Origin: Siphonodentalium dalli
Taxonomy: Eukaryota > Mollusca > Scaphopoda > Gadilida > Siphonodentaliidae
Direction: 5' to 3'
NCBI GenBank assembly: GCA_032622095.1
Contig: CP136064.1
Location: 276,669,614-276,733,613, forward strand
DNA length: 64,000 nucleotides
Every line of letters starts with the position of its first letter. Positions within the stretch are counted from its first letter, which is position 1. The position numbers and the translations under genes are program-made. The notes under the pieces are model-generated. The model did no database searches. It saw only the letters and a list, made by a program, of their open reading frames with translations, and was not told the origin of the DNA. Positions 34,731 through 46,262 of the stretch are shown piece by piece.

Positions 34731-35193
34731 ATATGTGACCCGCCTTATCAAATCCAGTCGTAAGTCGGGATTTTTGTACCCTGTGCCAATGCATTCTCTC
34801 ATATATGCGAGTCGACCATAGGTCGCCTCGCATATATAAGAGAATGCATTGGCCTAACAATGTTATCATTTTTTTTAAATAAATGTTTCTTACAATTTTT
34901 AGGACATAAAATAAAAAAAACATCCATTACCCTGCAGGGAGCCCCACACATGTATAGAAGCATATAGAAGAGTGTCGTCTGCTCATGTGTGTCTGGGGCT
35001 CTGTATGGTTGAAATTATAAACTTGTTAAAGAATACAAGAAAAATTATTAAAATTGTAAAACATTGTTAGGCCAATGCATTCTCTTATATATGCGAGGCG
35101 ACCTATGTTCGACTCGCATATATAAAAGAATGCATTGGCACAGGGTAAAAAAATCCCGTCTTACGACTGGATTTGATATGGCGGGTCACATAT
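34731..35193. mobile_element. Palindromic element with two copies of the GCCAATGCATTCTC hairpin
   Basis: Outer inverted ends ATATGTGACCCGCC / GGCGGGTCACATAT, followed inward by AATCCAGTCGTAAGTC and CCCTGTGCC on both sides. Then, on each side, an about 70-bp near-perfect hairpin: 34791-34853 and its inverted twin 35073-35141. The stem is GCCAATGCATTCTCTTATAT followed by ATGCGAG, with one mismatch near the loop. The centre has another stem, GAGCCCCACACATG / CATGTGTGTCTGGGGCTC. There is no coding capacity; frames reading RIYKRMHW are hairpin shadows. Confidence 0.82.
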
Positions 35194-35387
35194 GTGGTTA
35201 TTTGTGCCAGTGGGGTGTATATTTAATGGCATGGATGGTCTTCGTTATAGGTTATAATTTAAGAAATAACAGTTATCAAATTATGAAAAATTCCCAAATA
35301 ATATACTAATAGTATAATATAATGATAGCAATATGAATGCGATATTATCAACAAAACACTTTGTGTGAGCCGAGCATTTCTTTATAT

Positions 35388-35602
35388 ACAGCACGTAAAG
35401 AGTGAGCGATAAGCAAAACATTCAACACCGTGACGATTTTATGGACGGTGACTCATTCAACGCCGAAATCTTGAGATCCTAGCGAGAGATTAGCAAACGC
35501 TATACCGGTATGTTGTAAACAACTTGCTTCTAACCAAAGTTCTATTGGTGGGTTCTCTTCGGTGTTGTGTGTTTTGCTTATCGCGTACTCTTCACGTACT
35601 GT
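35388..35602. repeat. Inverted repeat pair, possible MITE
   Basis: 35388-35430 (ACAGCACGTAAAGAGTGAGC then GATAAGCAAAACA) is the near-complement of 35560-35602. The 130-bp middle is unrelated. No target duplication was identified. Confidence 0.55.
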
Positions 35603-35609
35603 TTGGCTA

Positions 35610-36240
35610 CATAATATGTCGTTTGTTTATTGTCCAGAAGCAAAGGGACACTTTTAGGGGTAAGTCAAAATTCTCTGTTAACCCTTTACAAAAATCAAAT
35701 ATGTTTATTCTCATTAAACCATATATACAATACAGTATTTGAGAAAAAATAATAAAGTGAAATACATGTAATGAAATATATATACATAATACCCGACGTG
35801 TTATAGGTATCTCGAGGTGTATGGTGATTTTTCGTCATTTGGCTGCATAACATTATCCTTATTATACTTTGAGAGAGACTGTAAAAGTGACACATCAAGC
35901 CATTCTGATCCTAATATGGGAGAAACTTTTGATATATAATATATATATATATGGTCATATATGTTTGACGTGCACAGGTCTGAGACAATCTCATCACATT
36001 TCCTCTTTAGTGTAATTAATGTATGGATCAGTTTTGACACAGAACTCTGTTGTATATAGGAATGTACACGTATTATTCAGGGGAGAAGCTCATATCGAAC
36101 ATGTTGACAACACCTGGATGTTTGAATTGACCCATTAGTCGAGATTCCACAAAACTTATTGTTAATGCTTAGTTCTATAAATTAGATCTTCCAAAAAATA
36201 CAATATATATTGTTGTGTAGTTTATATACATATATATATA
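35610..36240. other. AT-rich stretch with TA microsatellites
   Basis: Includes a run of (TA) at about 35936-35952. No gene supported. Confidence 0.4.
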
Positions 36241-36243
36241 ATT

Positions 36244-36598
36244 CAAAACCGGCCAAATAAAGCTTCAACAGCCTAAAATATCTTGGGTCTGTCTCAATAA
36301 AACCATACAAATATGGATATCATTGGAACCGGCTCATTGACCACATTGTGATGGTTATAGTTATGCCCTGTGCCAATGCATTCTCTTATATATGCGAGTC
36401 GACCATAGGTCGCCTCGCATATATAAGAGAATGCATTGGCCTAAACACTTTTTACCATTTTTTCTTACATTCTTTAACAATTTTATAATTTTTAAAGTGT
36501 TAAGCCAATGCATTCTCTTATATATGCGAGGCGACCTATGGTCGACTCGCATATATAAGAGAATGCATTGGCACAGGGCCGTTCTGTTGGGTAAAGGG
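36244..36598 (-). mobile_element. CCCTTTACCCAAC-type MITE with paired hairpins, left-truncated
   Basis: Same family as 48046-48391 and 53167-53558 but inverted. The right tip TGTTGGGTAAAGGG is followed by TTAA (36599-36602). The opposite tip is missing: the sequence starts at AAAACCGGCCAAATAAAG after a TA run. It contains two hairpins (36371-36440 and 36510-36572) in inverted arrangement, and GGCTCATTGACCACATTGTG. Confidence 0.82.
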
Positions 36599-36602
36599 TT
36601 AA

Positions 36603-38050
36603 AGTTTTTGTTCTCAGTGGATTGTAATTATGGGTGGTATGAGCTTCAATTTATGGGTGGGTGTGGTGTCCACACCCTTGAGCATTTCCTATAATCCAAG
36701 ATCGCGTCGAACATGGCCGACGTGTTGCAAAATATGAACTAATTCAGTTTAATCCATTTTGTTGGAGACATTATCTTATAAAATGTATGCATATGTATGC
36801 AATTACATCGTGCTACATTTTACAGGAATAATTGGTACTCCAGTAACATGATAGCTGCCTTAAAGACACGGTTGGCCTTGGCGGTGGGTATCCTGTGAAA
36901 ATATCTACACCCGTCAAAAACCGTCACAAACAGAAAGAACATCAAAATGTAGATAGACTTTGTCCGTATACAAATAAGAAATATCGCATAAACAGTATGT
37001 TATGGTCATATATGTGACCATTGTTATGTAAACAAAAGCATAAAAAGTTACTTTTCTGGTGTTTGTTTATATTATGACGGTAAACATAAAGAGCGTTCTT
37101 TGTTGGTGAATACCTGATATGGAACTAATAAAGAGCGTTTATGCCATTTGTGCGTGATTTGCCAGTAGCATTGTGCTGTCTTCTGTAACACAACCAGGCT
37201 CTTGCTTAGGTAAAATATAGTAGGTCTTTATGATAACATACTGTTTACGCGATGGTCATGGTATATATGAACGGAACTGTATGCGTTTTAATGGTTTTCT
37301 GTTTACGGTGTTTGGAACAAATATGAATATTTTCGACAATTAAGGCCGCACGTGCCTTTAATGGTGACATGAATTGGAAAAAATAGACACATTTTCACTC
37401 ATATCTTCTATATCAGTTTCTGCTGTTTGGACCCGGTGGAAATGCGGTTCGATTTCCTATTATGAATTTGCTATTCATTTGTTTTCAGCTACTTCCAATT
37501 CCTAACAAACAATTTAAAGAACGTTGTATGATATTTCACCGAAAACTCACTTTCGGCTTGTAGCCATATTTTAACGTGAAATGAACAAATCTGAAGGAGT
37601 TAAGCCACTGGAAGTTTTATCGTCAAAACTGCAATCTCATTATGGCCTGGAATGGTTGCTATATGTTATGATGGCAGTCAAAATGGCGGCAAATGTATAG
37701 AAAATTCTATATTTCGTCGTTCAGATGTTGTGGTTGATGCATGCAGATGGGTAATCTGCATTGGAGACATTAAACTTTTCTTTGGTTTCAGTCCATTTAA
37801 ATCCTTAAACAAATTGATCTTTGTATAATATCTTGTTTCTAGCGATATGGCTTTGTGAAATAAACCGGACTGAGGGAGTTAAGCACAAGCTAAAATTCAA
37901 TCTCATTGGTGCGTGAAATTGTCAATATAATCAATATAATCGATATAGATCATGAAATTAATAATAATGGGATTTGCATAGTGCCTATCCCCGCGATGGT
38001 CCTAAGCGCTTGGCATGCATTCAAGTGAATGATTTAAAATTGTACATGTA
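36603..38050. other. AT-rich stretch with a separated inverted repeat
   Basis: CGCATAAACAGTATGTTAT (about 36985) and its near-complement ATAACATACTGTTTACGCG (about 37225) face each other. No gene is supported. Confidence 0.4.
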
Positions 38051-38054
38051 TGTG

Positions 38055-38550
38055 AATATCAACAAGTGTTTGAGTCAATCGGGAGACAAACATCTCGTGA
38101 AGAGCAACGTTTTCGTAGCTGTTTTGCTACAGACAGCGATTCGGCCTCCCTGGTGTCCTATTGCATGGAATTCCACACATTTGGACCACTAAATCGGAAT
38201 GCCCGATCGCCGACAGTCTTCAGTTTGCCCGATTGCTGCATCATAATTCCAGAATTGCTGGGCCGTAAAGGTCTTGCTGGCTATTATGACAGAAGTAGTT
38301 GAGACACATGTAGGCATGTTGGAAACTCAGTCTTGTTAAGTTGATAGCAGAGAGTAGCTATCGTATACTTGATATATTGTATCATGTATGAGGAGGTAGT
38401 GCATTTTTAGCCTGATGGAGGCTATGTGATCGAACCTCTTTTTCCGGGATACGATCAATGATAGTCCAAATGGCGGCAAATTTATATAAAGTGTTAGATT
38501 GGTGACACACACTTGAACGATTTTGGTAAAAGCTAAAGTATAGTTCAAAA
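38055..38550 (-). pseudogene. 3' end of a non-LTR reverse transcriptase, decayed
   Basis: The minus strand reads VTNLTLYINLPPFGLSL and RKKRFDHIASIRLK (about 38500-38410), then, in another frame, PARPLRPSNSG, KLKTVGDRAFRFSGPNVWNS (about 38225-38165), a stop, and TREAESLSVAKQLRKRC. This order matches the C-terminal region of CR1/L2/Jockey-like RTs, whose typical forms are 'TR...I.P.L..LHWLPV..RI.FKI...TYK' and 'GDRAF...AP.LWNSLP..LR.A.S...FK..LK'. At least one frameshift and several stops show it is dead. The upstream RT core is absent. Confidence 0.65.
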
Positions 38551-38559
38551 TGGCTACCA

Positions 38560-39245
38560 AAGTCAGTATTTAGCCGTATACGACTGATACATCGATTATG
38601 CTTATAAGCAGCGAGGCAAATATTGACTCTTCATTATAGAAGCAATAGAGTACGCCCCTCTAATCAGGAATGAATTCACAAGACAGCTTCGGGAATGTTG
38701 TAGTATTAATCGTGACAAGGTATGTAGACTGAAACTACCATTCAAATAATCAAAAGTCAATTAACCTTTTCTTGTAACATTCTTGTGTATGCTAAATATA
38801 TCGTACTGACTAATGCTATGTGGTTGATGATTGCTCACAGTTGATCGTTTCGTGAACAATGAAATAGCGCCCAGCATGATCACCCCATCATAAGTAACTA
38901 TCACAATCACATACCCTCGAAGGTAAAACCGATTGAACGCATGCTTCATTTGAAGGACACACAATTTGTGTTTTTTCTTGAATATGCGCGCTTGTCTTGT
39001 GTCTGAAACGTCCCAACAAATACATAAACTTGTTGAGTTCTGGGGAGAGTTATTAGTATTACTAGCCTAGCCTGTATATCTTGAAGATTGTTCCACAAAT
39101 ATTGCTTACAAGCAACAATTGTCTTGGGTATTCTTTGAAATTTATCACCCGCTCACGATCAGAAGTAATCGCCAGTGTGGTTTATATTTAGTTTAATATG
39201 CACATTCCGTGACTGGGAGCTAGCCTATATTCAGCCAACTGTGTG
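38560..39245. other. AT-rich stretch without gene
   Basis: Nothing recognised; it separates the RT remnant from the open frame at 39246. Confidence 0.35.
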
Positions 39246-39473
39246 TTACTCTTCATCCAGCAGGTTGGGAATTAACCAGTTGCCAACAGTTTGACCATAC
39301 TCACTTTGGGATCGGATCATTATATGTGGTATATTCATTGATAAATTTACATCTTCCAACTGTCGCTGAAGTACCATTGTATTCAAGCTCTTGTACTTGA
39401 TTTCACCCCCAGCATTCGTATTTCTAGCGGAAATTATATTGTTCTTCGCCCATAAATCGCAGGTTGAATACAT
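39246..39473 (-). CDS. Orphan 75-codon open frame
   Basis: From ATG at 39471 to TAA at 39246. Reads CDLWAKNNIISARNTN early and ends SEYGQTVGNWLIPNLLDEE. The mixed polar composition and the acidic end look like a real C-terminus, but no domain is recognised, no splice-linked exon was found and there is no clear poly(A) signal. Confidence 0.25.
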   Translation of the reverse strand: MYSTCDLWAKNNIISARNTNAGGEIKYKSLNTMVLQRQLEDVNLSMNIPHIMIRSQSEYGQTVGNWLIPNLLDEE

Positions 39474-39479
39474 GATAGT

Positions 39480-40909
39480 TCATGATTATTTGGTCAACAA
39501 TACCCGGTAAACACTGATATCTAAACTCACGCAAAGTTCGATGTTGTCATATGGACGCGTGTGAGTGATAATTTTATGTGATTATAGCATCGTTACATTC
39601 TATCGGCAGCCCAAGTGTATCTTCCTTTGATGACGATGTTATAAAATTATTTCCCCGATCTACCAGGACATGCAGGGCATGTCAAAATGTTATGTTGCGC
39701 AGCTTTTGGAAGTCTGGAAATATCCATTTCAATTAGTCTGAGACTTACCCGATTCATTGCCCACAATACCAATATGACAAAATATTCGTATACATAGGGT
39801 CAAGGCCGTTAACCACGTCAGTGTGCACCAATCACATCCCCATACGTTGAGTGTACATACTCCACATAGCTGAGGTCATGGCACGAATTATACAAAATTG
39901 TGTTTTGAATGAATGAAATATAACACAAGAGTGTCTGGAATTTTACAATATATATATCATACCACATGTGCAATGTTCATATTGTCTTTTGTTGTGTCCT
40001 ATTGCAAGTGTTTGTTTTTAATGTATCGAATGCAGATTAGCCAACTCCTCGCATCTATCAGTTACGACATGTAAGCGAATAGGGACGCAGTTTAAATAAA
40101 TAAGTTTATATAAATATGCGGCCATTTTGACTGCAATCATAAACCATAGTGAGCGTTTCATGTCCCAGTGAGTTTGCATTGTATAAACAATGGAATTTTT
40201 GGAAATTTCACACCACGTTGTGGAAGATCAATTTTGTTAGGGATTGGAAGTAGTCGAGACCAAAGGAACACCACGTAGTACTGCGAAATCGATATGAATA
40301 ATAGGAAGACAAGGCACAATTTACAACCATTTGAAGACAATAGGAACAATTATAGGAAATATGTTTTACATTCAGGTCGCCATTTTGACAGCCATCTCTC
40401 TAATGGAGTGCCATTTTTCCCATACAAACAGTAGTACAATGCAATAGCATCTAAATAATATTTAAATTTGTATACATTTGATGAAATATGTTTTCCAACA
40501 AAACGGATTTAGTTCATATTCTAATACACGGCGGCAATTTTGGACGCCATTTTGGATTATAGGAAATGCTCAATGGCGAGAACTCCACAACCACATATAA
40601 ATTGACGCACATCACCCAGAATCACAATCCATAGAGAGAAAAAAAACTTTTACAAATAATGTTTACTTCGCCCCGGACTATAACCAGAGTTCTAATATCA
40701 CCCCAGTCAACGGGCCTTCTGATCAGCCAATTGCACATCGTTATTGTGTTTCTACAAGCACGGTTTGTAATTACTGTTCGTACAAAGTATCCACGGAATT
40801 CCATTGTTGAAATGTGTCCTGTCTACTGACGGCTATAAGTCTCCATTACTTTTAGCCGGTTATAGATTTAAATTGCGTTAACAGACGTGCGTGGTCTGGT
40901 GATCACTCA
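39480..40909. other. AT-rich stretch without gene
   Basis: Scattered 'GCCATTTTGAC' words but no repeat unit or gene that I can define. Confidence 0.35.
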
Positions 40910-40913
40910 TTAA

Positions 40914-41870
40914 GGGGGAGACGCACGTTTTGCATAAATCACAGTAAATCCAGCCAGAAATGGCAAGTGATTTCCAACTAAGAATTTCTCTGGATCTATC
41001 TGGTGAAAAATCTTGAATTTTACATATGATAATTTTCATTATATATAGAATCAGAGCAATTATAAAGAGACAATAACAATAATGGATTTTAATACATTTG
41101 AGAGGTTGAAAATATTTGTTTCGTTTCTGTCCCTTTAGGTACCGAGAACTGCCAGAAAAATTTATAATTTCAAACAACATGTCAACCATCAAATAGCTTA
41201 TAGTCTTGACTCCATGAGAGGAGGCTTCATTTGTATCATAATGTTGAGTTAGCTTTTTAATTGCATATTATAGCATCATACCCCATGTATTATAATGAAG
41301 ACTAAAGCAGTCACAAATATGCCAGCCCAATGAAAACAAATGTTCAAATGTGGTGCTGTCCACTCAAGCAGGGAGCAATCAACAGAAATTAGGCCACAGT
41401 GTTAAGAGATATGGTGGTCATATTTAACTTGGTTATGAACCCATGACCCAGAACTCAACTGAGCCCAATTTTTCAATGACCAACAAGCATGGCATGAAAA
41501 TTCTCAATAATAAAAAATTATTTATGGTAGTTGTCTTTCTGAATGAAAATAATCATTTAATTTCATGAATCAAGACAAATTAAGTCTCCTCTCATGATCT
41601 TCAGATATGATATCATGCATATATGAAATGCACTTTCGAAAAAAATCTGTTTTACAGTAGTTCTCGGTACCTGAACACAGTGAAATTTTAAAGATTTTTC
41701 ATGCCATAAAAGTAAAGTAAATGAGATTATAATAACCAAATGTCCAATGGTTCTTATGTATGATACCACAATAATCTCTTGTACAAAATTTCACAAAGAT
41801 ATTCCTGATAGATTTAGAGAAAATACATTTTGAAATACCAGGAAATTTTGGCAAAACGTGCGTCTGACCC
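40914..41870. mobile_element. TTAA-flanked palindromic element, 957 bp
   Basis: TTAA on both sides (40910-40913 and 41871-41874). Tips GGGGGAGACGCACGTTTTGC and, from the right, GGGTCAGACGCACGTTTTGC. Pairing continues inward: TAGGTACCGAGAACTGCC (41137) against AGTTCTCGGTACCTG (41659), and TCCATGAGAGGAGGCTT (41210) against AAGTCTCCTCTCATGATC (41581), so the arms are about 300 bp with mismatches. No transposase. A piggyBac-type non-autonomous element is the best guess from TTAA and the GGG tips. Confidence 0.8.
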
Positions 41871-41874
41871 TTAA

Positions 41875-42456
41875 ATTGGTAACCACGGGAAGTGTCAGAT
41901 TAGACTTATCGAACAGCTGGAATGCTTGGGGTACCAGTCGGAAATTGCAATCCGAGGGAAGTGCTTCAGGTGAATTTGATGACATTTTCGGACTTGGGAA
42001 TTGTGTTTCAGTTCGGGGAGCAAGGGGATGTTAACAATTGAACATTCCAACTTTGACTTCCACGCCCAGACACATATAATATATATGTATATATTCCTCC
42101 ATACAACAAAGAGTATAATATATATCTGTATTAATCCACACAATGAAGAGCATAATATAAACATAACAAATAAATTGAAAACATAAATGCATCAGGAATT
42201 GGGCCATATAATATAGTGTCATAATTTGACAAACACGAATACATTTTAGTGCATATAAGCATGAGTAGATTCACGACATATTCATACATGCATGCTTACA
42301 CATACTTGCATATATACACATTGATATATGCATGTATATAATCTTACTTACACCAAATCATTTGAGAAATCTTATGGGACATGGGTACATGGATTATACA
42401 ATTGAGGTTGTGCTGAAATGGGATGTTCATGCACCGAACTCGTGACATATACTGTG
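41875..42456. other. AT-rich stretch without gene
   Basis: ATATATGTATATA-type tracts and no supported frame. Confidence 0.35.
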
Positions 42457-42460
42457 TTAA

Positions 42461-42904
42461 CCCTTTGAGTGCCAGGTCAGATTTTTGTATTTACCCATAT
42501 ACCCTGTGCCAATGCATTCTCTTCTATATGCGAGTCGACCATAGGTCGCCTCGCATATATAAGAGAATGCATTGGCCTAACATTTTTTTCATCATTTGTT
42601 ATTTTGTACAATGTTTTACAATTTTAATAATTGTTTCTTATATTCTTTAACATGCTTATTTTGTAGGTTTAGGGCCAGGGAATCTTACGTTTTTCATGGG
42701 CATCATAATTATTACTATGAATACTTGGTGATAGTTTTGAGTTATAACATGCCCTATAGCATGCTTAAGCATACTAAAAACAAATTCAACCAAACAAAAA
42801 ATATATTAAAAACAAATGTTTTTTTTTAATTTTTTATTTGTTTAGGGCCGATTTTACAGAACGTAAATTAGGGCCGATGAGATCGGCCCGTGGCACTCAA
42901 AGGG
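42461..42904. mobile_element. piggyBac-like MITE with CCCTTTGAGTGCCA ends and hairpin
   Basis: Perfect 14-bp tips CCCTTTGAGTGCCA and complement, flanked by TTAA (42457-42460 and 42905-42908). Next to the right tip is a stem GGGCCGAT-GAG-ATCGGCCC. It carries one copy of the GCCAATGCATTCTC hairpin (42507-42575). The tip sequence has the typical TTAA-CCC form of piggyBac ends. 444 bp, no transposase. Confidence 0.88.
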
Positions 42905-42908
42905 TTAA

Positions 42909-43689
42909 AAAGTTATCGGAAGTACAAGCGAGTTAACTCCAATTGCGAAGCTTATTTATGTTGTATTAGTATAAGAGTTCTATATTGTTCCAAACATCTG
43001 ATCATATATGATAATTCATAATGGAACGAAAATATGAAACAATTGCTAACAACTTAATGTAGCTGCAATATTTCTCGAATGCCTCTGAATGTCTGCTAAA
43101 TTATCAACCAAAAATATTCAAAGAGCTCATAAAAAAAGTTCACGCCTATGCGGGTATACGATACTAAAAAAAACAAACTTACCATGGTTTACGAACACGA
43201 TGTCCTATAATAATTATCCAAATTAAATTCAACCAAAATAGAGTCTACCGCTTGCGGTTTAGTGCAGGAAACTAACGGCCGATGTAAGTTGTAACGAGTC
43301 AAGGGAATGACGTACCCGTCACAATAAGTTCGTACATCGACAATAATATGTCACATTCATTTAGTTATAATATTATACATTTCAAAATTTCTACATTTTA
43401 CTTTCAGCTGGATGACATCTCGACTCGTGGAAATTCCGCCATTATTTGAATAGGTTATCACGCGCAGTTATAGAACCAATCACGAATAGACATCGCTTAA
43501 CTACCCCATTACGTCGCGTACCTACCTGTCCAATAGCAAAAATAGCATATTTAAGTAGCATATTTAGCTATAAAAGTAGCTTAAAAATATTACCTATCCG
43601 AATTTAGCTACTTTCGATTTAGTGTGTGTGCTTAAGAAACTCACACGGATGAAATTGTGAACTCAACTTCATGACGTACAGTACCCTAA
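42909..43689. other. AT-rich stretch without gene
   Basis: A cluster of TTAGCTA / TAGCTAC words at about 43550-43620; otherwise featureless. Confidence 0.35.
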
Positions 43690-46259
43690 TAGTCCAGGCA
43701 CATTAGACATGGAAGTGGAAAAGTAAGGAAATAAATCGGGGAAAGCTGATTTTTTTATATTATTTTGGCCATAACATCGCGGACGCGTCACGAAAAGTCC
43801 CCTAAAATCCGATTTGAGCTTTCTGAGTTTCATCATTTTTTCCATATAATTAAACAAAACAATATTTTTCACAATGATGGAAATAATTGGATGTTGTAAC
43901 AATTTTTCAGCCGAAACGTATACAAAAAGCACTCAATATTGTTCGATATACAATTCTCGAACCAACGACACCCATTCAAAAGGAAACATCGAATGAATTT
44001 CGCATATATAGATATGAAATAAAACACAGCCAAAATACTGACGATTTTGAAGACAAACTGATGTATTCGATGTCGGATTTCTCAGGCTTCTCAAAACATA
44101 GGCGCAAGCTATCTATTTTAAAAACTGCACAGACACCACCCCGTCGCTATAATAGGCAGAACTAGCGAGTACGCACATCATAAGTTGTCAAAACTTGTAA
44201 AAACATAACCCTACCCCCGAATCTGGTTGTCAACGATCTGGTCGTATTTTGATATTCTATTTTGTCTAAGCTAGTCATATGCATTACTAAGTTATACCAG
44301 TATATGTGAAATATGAGTACGAGAGCGAATATAGTGACACGATCAGAAATACTACAAACGCGGTCATGAAATGGCTGTCAAAATGGCCGCAACCACCAAG
44401 CTAAGCCGAAATGATGGCAACTTATTATATAACCACCTAGTAGGTAAAATACGTATTAACAATATACAAGTCTGTTGTTAAATATCTTTAAAGGTACACA
44501 GTTCATTAAAACAGGCCCATGTGGAGGATTTATCGGCCATTGCAACGCAGGTCAAACCCAATGAATTACGTCTTTAAAATTTCGGGTTTTCTGTTTACAG
44601 TCGGGGCCAAAAAAAATAATTTCGGGCATGCAACATACGAAGTAATGTTTCGCCACACAATGTATGGTAGTTTCGTTCGGCGTGATGATAAATTATTGAA
44701 TGGAAACGCAGAAACTTAAGTGCATATCCTTGCGGTATAAATAGTAGTTACATTTCCGGATTGTTCATCACTGTACATGATAATAAACCACACACGTATG
44801 TTGCAATTCTTATTATATTGCAAAGAAACCGCCACCTCTTCAAAAGATTAGCACTGCATCACACGAGATCAAATAGACAGCACATCGTACATTTGATATA
44901 CGACTAATTTTCGTGCTGCTTCCAAACCGGTCTCTTAGTAAACAATTTGTTCAACTTACTTCAGTCGGCAACTTGCAACTGGAATATGCTATTACGCAAT
45001 GTACAATATTAGTTTTCCGTATTTTGTTGTTTGAAAATATCTTGCCAAAACCACCCATGAACTTGTGCAAAATATCAGGTGATCATCGTTTAAAGCTGTT
45101 ATTTCAGCGTTGAACATTGACTCAATGTTGCTAGTTATGGTTGTTAGTTCAGCAGATATGTGTAACATTAGGGAGAAGGGATACACACGGTAATGCGGTT
45201 GCAGAAAACATAGTACCCTTCGCGTATATGTGACCTTGGTGAATATAACCAAATATTATTTCCAGGTATAAAGACAGTCTCTGTCACAGAGTATGTGGGC
45301 AATTTTGGTCAAGTTTAGATTTTTTTAAAGAAAGTATATGGTACTCCTTTGTGTTTTGATAAATTGCTTTCATAGTATACCACCATGCATTCTTGTGATA
45401 ACAGCGAAATATTCGTGATTTATTACTTATTCTTAGGCAAAAATTACTAATATTTTAAGACACGGAGAATATAATCTACACAATTCACCCAGTACTCTAT
45501 GAATATCTCTCATACTGCTCTATAGCAGTGTATTTCGAAAGGTTTGATGGTGTATATATCAAAAGAAACGATGACCGGTCACATTAGTGATACTGCTATG
45601 AGCACATATATTTCGGCTTCTATGAAAGGTCACAGAATCAATTCTTCGCTATTAAATTTCATTTTACAGTGTAGTGTACATATATATCACACGATTCAAG
45701 ATAAATAGTGCAGAAAAATTTGCCTTATTCTCCCGTTTCTTTGCGGTCAAAAAGTCCAGATTTAACCATTTTATGAGACCTTGCTTTTCGCTATATCTCT
45801 CGCGATATATATTAGAGATAATTCGCACATACCCGATAAAATGTTTCTCTTATTCTCTGCAATCATTCTTCCTCACATATTTCGAGCGTGTTGTCACTCT
45901 TATGGGACTAGCTATTCAATTATGCATAAAATGTAAATTTCATTCTATTTTGGCCATTTTGGCGGCCATTTTGGGACTTCAATTCAACTTATATGGTTCA
46001 CGGCTAAGCATTGTTTGTATGTATGTCAATGTATTATGAATTTGGAATTAATTGATCTACACATGACTGCATTCCCATATGGCCTGATGGAGATGCTTCA
46101 GAATTTGAACCATTCCGAAAAATCAAGATATCTCAAAAAGCTCAACTCGGATTTTAGGGGACTTTTGCCACGTTGTTCATAAACATGTTCTTATTGATCC
46201 CTGTAAAAATCAGTTTTCCCCGATTTTTTACACTAGTGAAACCTTATGTGCCTGGACTA
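43690..46259. mobile_element. TAGTCCAGGCACAT-type DNA transposon, copy 2, complete ends
   Basis: A 2570-bp element. The tips TAGTCCAGGCACAT and ATGTGCCTGGACTA are exact complements, flanked by TAA on both sides (43687-43689 and 46260-46262). Inverted similarity extends over about 130 bp (ATCGGGGAAAGCTGATTTTT and GTCCCCTAAAATCCG occur in both ends). Its interior has only short open frames (for example 44519-44719 plus strand, 44992-45252 minus strand) with no transposase motif that I can see, so it is likely non-autonomous. A 3-bp TAA/TTA duplication would fit PIF/Harbinger-like elements, but the tips are not a form I know. Confidence 0.82.
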
Positions 46260-46262
46260 TAA

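Noticed and set aside
36361-36694. Frames containing RIYKRMHW at several places on both strands
   Set aside because: They are translations of the palindromic hairpin, which reads the same on both strands.
37974-38302. Two plus-strand frames at the RT remnant
   Set aside because: They are antisense shadows of the reverse-transcriptase C-terminus read on the minus strand.
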